From contig JAEZFJ010000029.1 in the NCBI GenBank assembly GCA_023437755.1, positions 1 through 5,099 on the forward strand: a DNA stretch of 5,099 nucleotides. Reading direction: 5' to 3'. Below, piece after piece: positions 1-5,099 of the stretch (positions within the stretch are counted from its first letter, which is position 1; the number at the start of each line of letters is the position of its first letter). The DNA comes from Pseudomonadota bacterium (GTDB taxonomy: Bacteria > Pseudomonadota > Alphaproteobacteria > Rhizobiales > Devosiaceae). Both the position numbers and the translations under genes were made by a program. The notes below the pieces were generated by a model. That model saw nothing but the letters and a program-made list of their open reading frames with translations, was not told where the DNA came from and searched no databases.

Positions 1-378
1 ATTGCGCGGCACCAGCGGCGCTGTCTCGTCGATCCAGTTGCCGCCGAAGTCGCCATAGACGCCGACCGTGCTGTAGTAGCAGAGCCATTAGAGCGGCGCC
101 GCATCGAGGTCGGCGCGGTGGTGCACCAGAGCCGGATCACCCGCCTCGCCGGGAGGGATGGAGAGCACCACATGCGTCGAGTGTCGCAGCGATGCGCCGA
201 GCGTCGGCCCCGGTTTGCTGCCGTCAAACAGATGTGCAACGATTTTTGCAGCCTCAAGCCGCTGCGCCTTCTCTTCGCTTCTCACCGTGCACGAAAAGCA
301 GACGGAATCTGTCCGTTCTTTCACCGCTGCAGCCGCAGCCGCAGACGAGAACCCGTAGCCGAAGATGAACATCCGCAT
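1..378 (-). pseudogene. YeeZ-like atypical SDR / NAD(P)-dependent epimerase, N-terminal part, interrupted by a stop codon, runs off the left edge
   Basis: The reading frame starts at ATG 378-376 and begins MRMFIFGYGFSS, a Rossmann-type first strand and glycine motif (GYGFSS, with Ser where a third Gly is usual). It continues with a TVRS motif near residue 32 and SIPPGEAGDP near residue 75, both typical of YeeZ-like atypical SDRs in Rhizobiales. At codon 97 (bases 90-88) there is an in-frame TAA. The same frame then reads on with WLCYYSTVGVYGDFGG and WIDE, which is exactly the next conserved block of the family, to the window edge. The gene is therefore a nonsense mutant, or the base is a sequencing error. 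The start overlaps the queG stop (TGATG), and a GGGGA lies about 7 nt upstream. An in-frame ATG at 396 is a weaker alternative start. The natural substrate of this family is unknown to me. The N-terminal third is more AT-rich and less conserved than I would expect, which would fit real decay. Confidence 0.72.
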
Positions 379-1493
379 CAGCGGTCCCCGCTCCATTCCG
401 CCACCACCTCGGGATCGGTTTCCCGGGCCAAAGCCCCGGCACGCAAGGCTTCCGACCGTTCCGGATCGAGCTCGCGCAGCGCCCAGGTCGCCGCCCCGCG
501 CACCACCGGCTCCGCATCATCGAGCCGCGACTCGACCAGCGGCACCAAGGCCTTCTCGCCCGAATTACCCGCTGCAATCAAGACGTTACGCAGGAACCGA
601 TCCACCCCGATCCGCTTGATGGGCGACCCCGCAAACAGCTGCCGGAACCCCGCATCGTCGAGCCGCAGCAAATCAGCCAGCAGCGGTCGCTCCAGCTCCG
701 CCCGTCCCCTCAACCGCATCTCCCTGGAGGCACTCGCGAATTTGTTCCAGGGGCACACCGCGAGGCAGTCATCGCACCCATAGATTCGGTTGCCCATCGG
801 TCGCCGAAACTCCGACGGGATCGGGCCCTTGTGCTCCACCGTCAGGTAAGCCAGGCACCGCCGTGCATCGAGCTGGAAAGGCGCCGGAAACGCTGCCGTC
901 GGGCAGACGTCGAGGCAGCGCGTGCAGCTCCCGCAGCTCTCGAGATGCGCCTCGTCCGCCGGGAGCTCCGCCGAGGTGAGAATAGCCCCCAGAAACAGCC
1001 AGGATCCGAACTCGCGCGATACCAGAACGGTGTGCTTTCCCTGCCAGCCGAGCCCCGCCGCCTCCGCCAGCGGCTTTTCCATCAGCGGCGCGGTGTCGAC
1101 GAACACCTTCACCGCCTCTCCGCTGCGCCGCGCCAACAGTCCTGCGAGGTCCTTGAGCTTGCCTTTGATGATTTCGTGGTAATCGCGATTGCGGGCATAA
1201 ACCGAAATGCTGCCCACCAGCTTCTCGTTGAGCAGCGCCAGCGGGTCCTTCTCTGGCCCGTAGTTCAACCCGAGCACGATCACCGAGCGCGCCTCCGGCC
1301 ACATGCCGTTGGGGCTGCCGCGTCGATCAGCGGTTTCCGCCATCCAGGTCATATCGCCATGCCAGCCCTGCGCTATGGCGGTATTGAGCTTATCCGGCAG
1401 ATCCGGTCGGGCCGTTGCCGCGGCGACGCCGAACGCCTCGAAACCGAGCGTCGCGGCCCGGTTCCTGAGTTCGGCGATGAGGTTATTGGTCAA
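378..1493 (-). CDS. queG: Epoxyqueuosine reductase QueG
   Basis: QueG performs the last step of queuosine synthesis, reducing epoxyqueuosine at tRNA position 34 to queuosine with a cobalamin cofactor and two 4Fe-4S clusters in the cytoplasm. The 371-residue protein has the expected length and order. An N-terminal cobalamin-binding region contains VDTAPLMEKPLA, whose Asp133 matches the family's catalytic acid. The ferredoxin-like part has CGSCTRCLDVCP (Cys187, 190, 193, 197), Cys213 and CDDCLAVCPWN (Cys240, 243, 247), all eight cluster ligands. A C-terminal HEAT-like segment (about 310-345, including DAEPVVRGAATWALREL) helps bind tRNA. The only start that keeps the conserved N-terminus is TTG at 1493-1491; the first internal Met is at residue 48. 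This TTG overlaps the stop of the upstream GST-fold gene by four bases (TTGA), so translation is probably coupled. The stop overlaps the next gene's ATG. No disruption is visible. Confidence 0.96.
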   Translation of the reverse strand: MTNNLIAELRNRAATLGFEAFGVAAATARPDLPDKLNTAIAQGWHGDMTWMAETADRRGSPNGMWPEARSVIVLGLNYGPEKDPLALLNEKLVGSISVYARNRDYHEIIKGKLKDLAGLLARRSGEAVKVFVDTAPLMEKPLAEAAGLGWQGKHTVLVSREFGSWLFLGAILTSAELPADEAHLESCGSCTRCLDVCPTAAFPAPFQLDARRCLAYLTVEHKGPIPSEFRRPMGNRIYGCDDCLAVCPWNKFASASREMRLRGRAELERPLLADLLRLDDAGFRQLFAGSPIKRIGVDRFLRNVLIAAGNSGEKALVPLVESRLDDAEPVVRGAATWALRELDPERSEALRAGALARETDPEVVAEWSGDR

Positions 1494-2182
1494 AAGTCCA
1501 GGTCCGCATATCCCGGCGACGGCGGCATGGCGACGACGCGGTCGTTGAGCAGCGTGCGAAACGCCGGCCGCGATTTCATCCGGCTGTACCAGTCTCGGGT
1601 TTCCACCGCCTTGGACCAGTCGACATCGCCCATGTAGTCGAGCGTCGATAGGTGCGCTGCCAGTGCGAAGTCGGCCAGTGTCATGGCGTCGCCAGCCAGC
1701 CAGGCGCGTGTAGCCAGCAGCCAGTTGAAGTAGAGCATGTGCTCCACCAGGTTGGATTTGGCTGCCCGCAGCACGGCCGGGTCCGGCGTCGCGCCGCGCT
1801 GGTCGCGCTTGGCAATCTTCTCGTCGATCAGATAGCGGGTCACCTCGTCATTGAGCTTGACGATGATCCACTCCACCAGCCGCCACATCTCGCCGCGCGC
1901 TCCGGCGTCGGGTGGCACAAGCCCGCTTACGGCCTCCGGCGTGTAGAGGTCCTCCACCATGTGCACCGCTGCCATCACGCCCACGCCTGGCTGTTCCAGT
2001 TCGCTGAACAGGATCGGCAGTGTCGCGGCGGGGTTCACCTCCAGAAAGTCGGGCTCGCGTAGCCACGGCTTGATCTCCTCGAGATCCAGCGGCACCCCGT
2101 ACTCTGCGCACATCAGGCGCACCAGGCGGGAATTCGGGTCTAGGGGATGGTGGACGAGGCTCGGCATGAATGTGGCGCTCAC
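1490..2182 (-). CDS. fzlA: GST-fold protein, probable FtsZ-binding division regulator FzlA
   Basis: The 230-residue protein has a glutathione S-transferase fold. The thioredoxin-like N-terminal domain includes HHPLDPNSRLVRL and the cis-proline segment NPAATLPIL. The alpha-helical C-terminal domain includes AGDAMTLADFALAAHLS with the N-capping TxxD pattern. In this alphaproteobacterial subfamily the protein next to queG ends in a conserved tail, here GYADLDF. From memory this tail and a Trp in the N-terminal domain (KPW, residue 40 here) are hallmarks of Caulobacter FzlA, which binds FtsZ rather than acting as an enzyme and promotes constriction. The family assignment is firm; FzlA identity is inferred from length, tail and context, and an ordinary GST is the alternative. 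The GTG at 2182-2180 gives 230 residues. The ATG at 2167-2165 (225 residues, starting MPSLVHH) is equally plausible. Neither has a strong ribosome-binding site. It is the first gene of the leftward cluster and overlaps queG by four bases. Confidence 0.82.
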   Translation of the reverse strand: MSATFMPSLVHHPLDPNSRLVRLMCAEYGVPLDLEEIKPWLREPDFLEVNPAATLPILFSELEQPGVGVMAAVHMVEDLYTPEAVSGLVPPDAGARGEMWRLVEWIIVKLNDEVTRYLIDEKIAKRDQRGATPDPAVLRAAKSNLVEHMLYFNWLLATRAWLAGDAMTLADFALAAHLSTLDYMGDVDWSKAVETRDWYSRMKSRPAFRTLLNDRVVAMPPSPGYADLDF

Positions 2183-2247
2183 GGGTGCAGACGAGGCATG
2201 CGGCCCCTGCCTTGGCGCTCCGCGCGAACACCGCTAAGAGACGAGGC
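2153..2247. repeat. Three copies of the octamer GACGAGGC around the start of the GST-fold gene
   Basis: GACGAGGC occurs at 2153-2160, 2190-2197 and 2240-2247, with starts 37 and 50 bp apart. The last two copies share one more base (AGACGAGGC). The first copy lies inside the 5' end of the GST-fold gene and the other two lie in the spacer. This could be a reiterated protein-binding site or a chance result of GC-rich sequence. No known operator is recognised. Confidence 0.25.
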
Positions 2248-2256
2248 CCGCCAAGG
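2210..2256. repeat. Inverted repeat in the divergent spacer between the GST-fold gene and uppP
   Basis: CCTTGGCG at 2210-2217 is perfectly mirrored by CGCCAAGG at 2249-2256, with 31 bases between the arms. Beyond a two-base bulge (TG, 2208-2209) the arms could extend with CCC pairing to GGG at 2257-2259. It lies in the only divergent spacer of the window, upstream of both uppP and the leftward cluster, where an operator or 5' leader hairpin would be expected. There is no run of T after either arm, so it does not look like an intrinsic terminator. I do not recognise the arm sequence as a known regulator site, and I could not make out convincing -35/-10 boxes in this spacer. Confidence 0.4.
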
Positions 2257-2273
2257 GGGCTAGGGGACGAGTT

Positions 2274-2279
2274 AGGGGA
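2274..2279 (+). promoter_or_regulatory. Ribosome-binding site that fixes the uppP start
   Basis: AGGGGA lies four bases before ATG 2284. The same frame is open upstream to 2170, but that stretch is not UppP-like, so this site and the family's usual N-terminus together select 2284. Confidence 0.7.
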
Positions 2280-2283
2280 TCAG

Positions 2284-3094
2284 ATGAACGCCGATCAAGG
2301 TCTTTTTGTGCCGCTGATCCTCGGAATCCTCGAAGGGTTGACGGAGTTCTTGCCGGTGAGCTCCACCGGCCACCTGCTGCTCGCCGGCCACTTCTTCGGC
2401 CTCAGCCAACCGGCGACCTTCGTCGTGCTGATACAGCTCGGCGCCATCCTCGCGGTCATTTCAGTCTACTTCGCCAAGCTCGGGCTGCTTATCCGCGACG
2501 CGCTCACCGGCAAGGCCTACGCTTGGCATTTTGCCCTGGCGGTGGTGATCGCCTGTCTTCCGGCAGTGGTGATCGGCATGCTCCTGCGCGATTTCATCCA
2601 GCAGGTCATCTACGAGACGCCGTTGGTCATCTGCATCTCGCTGCTGGTCGGAGGCATTGTCCTGCTGATCGTCGACCGCATGCCGAAGCGGGTGGTTTTT
2701 GACGATATCTACACCTTCCCCTGGCACCTGGCGTTGGTGGTCGGGCTGTTTCAGGTTCTCTCGCTCGTTCCGGGCGTGTCGCGCTCCGGCTCCACCGTCG
2801 TAGGCGCCATGCTGTTTGGCGCCAGCAAGCGAAGCGCGGCCGAGTTCACCTTCTTCATCGCCCTGCCGATCATGGCGGGTGCCTTCGGCTACGATCTCTA
2901 CAAGAGCCGCGACCTGATCCGCCGATCTGGCGCTGAACGTCGCCATCGGCTTCGCCGCCGCTTTCGTTGTGGGTGCCTTGGTGGTGCGCTACCTGCTGGA
3001 CTTTGTCTCGCGCCACGGCTTTGCACCATTCGCCTGGTGGCGCATCCTGGTGGGCGCCGCCGGCCTGATTGCGATCCTGGTGTTCGGACTCTAG
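2284..3094 (+). pseudogene. uppP: Undecaprenyl-diphosphate phosphatase UppP (BacA), frameshifted near the C-terminus
   Basis: UppP is an inner-membrane enzyme that dephosphorylates undecaprenyl diphosphate on the periplasmic side, recycling the lipid carrier for peptidoglycan synthesis and contributing to bacitracin resistance. The N-terminal catalytic motif EGLTEFLPVSSTGH carries Glu17, Glu21, Ser27 and His30. The second motif PGVSRSGST (163-171) carries Arg167. Several hydrophobic membrane segments lie between and after them. The frame is right up to KSRDLI (residue 212, base 2919). From about 2918-2924 the family sequence continues in the next frame (ADLALNVAIGF, then LLDFVSRHGFAPFAWWRI) and ends at TAG 3092-3094. 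One extra base, for example a C near 2920, or two missing bases would explain this. Repaired, the protein would be about 269 residues, the normal size. Without repair the last two membrane segments are replaced by an Arg-rich tail that runs to 3189, inside lolA on the other strand. It is either a sequencing or assembly error or a real frameshift. Confidence 0.9.
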
Positions 3095-3097
3095 CCC

Positions 3098-3721
3098 TTA
3101 CTGCTCCAGCGGCTTGTAGTTGGCCGGGATTGAGAAGAAGGCGGGCGGAATCTGGACGCCCTTCTGCACATCGTAGAGCGAGAAGGTGAGTTCGGCGCCG
3201 CTCGGCTCCACCAGCGTCCACTGCGCCAGATCCTTGGTCTCCGTGTCGAAAATCAACGACACCTGAACGGTTCCTGCCACGGTTTCGTCGATCACGGTAA
3301 TGGTCAGGTAGCCGTCCGACGTCACCACATCGAGCACGTTTGCAGCCATTAGGTCGATCTGGTCCCCAAGGAACTGCCTGAGCGGGATGCTGTCTTGCGG
3401 ATAGGCGTAATACGTCTCGTCGCGCCGGTTGAGCACGTAGAAGCCACGGCCGATCGACACGATCTCCTCGCGGCTGGGCGGTGCGTAGCGGAACGCCACC
3501 TTATTGGGCCGCTCGAGGAAGAACGTCCCTTCCGTGCGCCCGCCATTGGTGTCGATCTGCAGGAACCGACCCGCCATGGTGCGTATGGCATTGTTGTGGG
3601 TCGTGATCTCGGCGATCAACTGCTGCTCCTCAGGAGTGAGGGCGCGGTCCAGCGCCGCAGCCGGCAAGGCCGGGATCAGCGCCGCGGCAAGGCCGAGCAG
3701 CAGGATATAGCGTCTGTTCAT
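3098..3721 (-). CDS. lolA: Outer-membrane lipoprotein carrier protein LolA
   Basis: LolA is the periplasmic chaperone that takes lipoproteins released by the LolCDE transporter and carries them to the outer membrane. The 207-residue product starts with a Sec signal peptide (MNRRYILLLGLAAALIPALP) ending in an AAA box at residues 21-23, so cleavage is likely before Leu24. The mature part has the half-barrel pattern of the family: TMAGRFLQ (48-55), then EGTFFLERPNKVAFRY (64-79), and an FSLYDVQKGVQIPPAFF stretch near the C-terminus. The start at 3721 has GGGA about seven bases upstream. It follows ftsK with a 97-bp gap, the widely conserved ftsK-lolA order. Its stop faces the uppP stop with 3 bp between. 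Alphaproteobacterial LolA proteins diverge from the E. coli one, so a LolA-like sister family cannot be fully excluded, but the context makes LolA the best call. Confidence 0.9.
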   Translation of the reverse strand: MNRRYILLLGLAAALIPALPAAALDRALTPEEQQLIAEITTHNNAIRTMAGRFLQIDTNGGRTEGTFFLERPNKVAFRYAPPSREEIVSIGRGFYVLNRRDETYYAYPQDSIPLRQFLGDQIDLMAANVLDVVTSDGYLTITVIDETVAGTVQVSLIFDTETKDLAQWTLVEPSGAELTFSLYDVQKGVQIPPAFFSIPANYKPLEQ

Positions 3722-3818
3722 GGCAGTCCCTTCGAAGCGAGGCGGTTAAGCGTAGCCTAGCCACGAATTGCGGCAAGAGCGGGAAAGTTCCTTCCTGCTC
3801 CCGCCCGACGCAAGGGGC

Positions 3819-5099
3819 CTAGTAGCCGTCAGCGTTGTTCCCTACCAGGATCTCGCGCTTGCCGGCATGGTTGGCGGGGCTGATCACGCCCTCCCGCTCC
3901 ATGCGTTCGATCAGCGTCGCGGCCTTGTTGTAGCCGATACCGAGACGGCGCTGAACGTAGGAAGTGGAGGCTTTCTTGTCGGTCAAGACGATGTGGACGG
4001 CCTTGTCGTAGAGCTCGTCGCCTGAGCCGGCATAGTCGTCGCCGCCGCCGGCACTCTCGCCGAAATCGCCACCCTCTTCGCTCTCTTCGGTCACCGAGTC
4101 GAGATAGTCCGGCGAGCCCTGCGACTTGAGGTGCGCGACCACCGATTCCACTTCGGCATCCGACACGAAGGCCCCATGCAGGCGCTTGGTCCGGCCGCCC
4201 GACGCCATGTAGAGCATGTCGCCATTACCAAGCAGCTGCTCGGCGCCCTGCTCGCCTAGAATGGTGCGCGAGTCGATCTTCGAGGTCACCATGAAGCTGA
4301 TGCGCGTGGGGAAGTTGGCCTTGATGGTGCCGGTGATCACGTCCACCGACGGGCGCTGCGTTGCTGTGATCATGTGGATGCCGGCGGCGCGAGCCATCTG
4401 GGCCAGGCGCTGGATGGCCCCTTCGATGTCCTTGCCGGCCACCATCATCAGGTCCGCCATCTCGTCCACGATCACGACAATATAGGGCAAGGGCTCGAGA
4501 TCAAACTCCTCGCTCTCGAAGATCGCCTCGCCGGTCTCGCGGTCGAACCCGGTCTGCACCGTGCGGGTGATGACGCGGCCTTCCTTCTTGGCCTCCGCGA
4601 CGCGCTGGTTGAAGCCGTCGATGTTGCGCACACCGATCTTGCTCATCTTGCGGTAGCGGTCTTCCATCTCGCGGACCGCCCACTTCAGCGCTACAACCGC
4701 CTTGTGCGGGTCGGTCACGACTGGTGTCAGCAGATGCGGAATGCCGTCATAGATGCTGAGTTCGAGCATCTTTGGGTCGATCATGATCATCCGGCACTGC
4801 TCTGGCGTCATCTGGTAGAGCAGCGACAGGATGAAAGTGTTGATACCCACCGACTTGCCCGAGCCGGTGGTACCGGCGATCAGCAGGTGCGGCATGCGGG
4901 CGAGGTCCGCGATCACCGGCTCGCCGCCGATTGTCTTGCCGAGGCAGACGGGAAGCTTCCCCTTCATCTTCTCGAAGTCCGAAGAGGCCAGCATCTCGCG
5001 GAAGAACACCGTTTCGCGGGTGTGGTTGGGCAGCTCGATGCCGATGGCATTGCGGCCGGGTACCACGGCGACGCGGGCGGAGATGGCGCTCATCGAGCG
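3819..5099 (-). CDS. ftsK: DNA translocase FtsK, C-terminal motor and gamma domain (5' end outside the window)
   Basis: FtsK is a septal hexameric ATPase that pumps chromosome DNA toward the dif site and activates XerCD during division. The frame is open to the right edge, so only the last 426 residues are seen. The Met at 5093 is internal, since RS precedes it and the sequence reads as mid-protein (SAISARVAVVPGRNAIGIEL). The beta motor domain shows Walker A GTTGSGKS (residues 76-83 of the visible part) and Walker B VVIVDEMADLMM (about 208-219), followed by ITATQRPSVDVITG and SRTILGEQGAEQLLG. An acidic, Gly-rich linker (about 334-362) leads to the winged-helix gamma domain (about 362-426), which reads KOPS sequences and contains ASTSYVQRRLGIGYNKA and ISPANHAGKREIL. 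The insert VITRTVQTGFDRETGEA before Walker B is usual for alphaproteobacterial FtsK. The N-terminal membrane domain is not visible. lolA lies 97 bp downstream, probably co-transcribed. Confidence 0.97.
   Translation of the reverse strand, partial: RSMSAISARVAVVPGRNAIGIELPNHTRETVFFREMLASSDFEKMKGKLPVCLGKTIGGEPVIADLARMPHLLIAGTTGSGKSVGINTFILSLLYQMTPEQCRMIMIDPKMLELSIYDGIPHLLTPVVTDPHKAVVALKWAVREMEDRYRKMSKIGVRNIDGFNQRVAEAKKEGRVITRTVQTGFDRETGEAIFESEEFDLEPLPYIVVIVDEMADLMMVAGKDIEGAIQRLAQMARAAGIHMITATQRPSVDVITGTIKANFPTRISFMVTSKIDSRTILGEQGAEQLLGNGDMLYMASGGRTKRLHGAFVSDAEVESVVAHLKSQGSPDYLDSVTEESEEGGDFGESAGGGDDYAGSGDELYDKAVHIVLTDKKASTSYVQRRLGIGYNKAATLIERMEREGVISPANHAGKREILVGNNADGY

Noticed and set aside
118..783. 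Long open frame on the plus strand (221 codons) opposite queG and the SDR gene
   Set aside because: It lies opposite two recognisable genes, is rich in Arg, Ser and Pro as GC-rich antisense frames are, and shows no family motif.
831..1637. 268-codon plus-strand open frame across queG and the GST-fold gene
   Set aside because: It is antisense to two well-supported genes, has Arg/Gln-rich low-complexity composition and no recognisable domain.
2170..2283. Upstream in-frame extension of uppP
   Set aside because: The added 38 residues are Arg/Pro-rich and not UppP-like, and they overlap the GST-fold gene start. ATG 2284 with AGGGGA just upstream fits the family N-terminus.
2911..2935. Programmed ribosomal frameshift in uppP
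   Set aside because: There is no slippery heptamer, no shift-prone homopolymer and no obvious stimulatory stem. UppP genes are not known to use frameshifting.
3779..3804. Possible terminator between ftsK and lolA (GCGGGA pairing with TCCCGC)
   Set aside because: The stem is only 6 bp with a 14-base loop and no T-run on either side. ftsK-lolA read-through is more likely.
1..5099. Mobile element, CRISPR, toxin-antitoxin, defence system, tRNA or riboswitch
   Set aside because: No repeat array, transposase or integrase motif, inverted terminal repeat, small toxin-like gene or structured RNA was recognised. The genes are ordinary chromosomal housekeeping genes.
1..5099. KOPS sites (GGGNAGGG) that would orient FtsK
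   Set aside because: Reading by eye I found only near matches such as CCCTACCA near 3840 and CCCTTCCG near 3528, and no exact octamer on either strand.

Overview
The window looks like a chromosomal segment of an alphaproteobacterium, most likely Hyphomicrobiales (Devosia/Rhizobium-like; the genus is a guess). It is GC-rich. The protein sequences (FtsK motor, QueG, a FzlA-like GST-fold protein, LolA) have the alphaproteobacterial style, and the gene set is housekeeping rather than mobile. I see no phage, IS, CRISPR, tRNA, rRNA or toxin-antitoxin signal.

Layout from left to right. (1) A leftward three-gene cluster is transcribed from about 2182 down to 1. It contains a GST-fold protein that is a good candidate for the FtsZ-binding division regulator FzlA, then queG (epoxyqueuosine reductase, tRNA queuosine pathway), then the start of a YeeZ-like atypical SDR/NAD-dependent epimerase that runs off the left edge. 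Both junctions are overlapping stop/start signals (TTGA and TGATG), so the cluster is probably one translationally coupled operon. The SDR gene has an in-frame TAA at 88-90, with recognisable family sequence continuing past it. (2) A 100-116 bp divergent spacer holds a perfect 8-bp inverted repeat and short reiterated octamers. (3) uppP (undecaprenyl-diphosphate phosphatase) runs rightward from 2284. All catalytic motifs are intact, but the frame breaks near 2918-2924 and the conserved C-terminus continues in the next frame to 3094. (4) lolA (periplasmic lipoprotein carrier) and ftsK (DNA translocase, only the C-terminal motor and gamma domain visible) run leftward from the right edge. The ftsK-lolA order is a widely conserved proteobacterial arrangement. 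lolA and uppP converge with only 3 bp between their stop codons.

Functionally, most of the window concerns the cell envelope and division: lipid carrier recycling (UppP), lipoprotein transport (LolA), septal chromosome translocation (FtsK) and probably Z-ring control (FzlA-like). QueG and the SDR are metabolic or tRNA-modification passengers. I found no convincing undescribed system. The points most worth a second look are the FzlA candidate, the two disrupted genes within 3 kb (true decay or sequencing errors), and the repeats in the divergent spacer.
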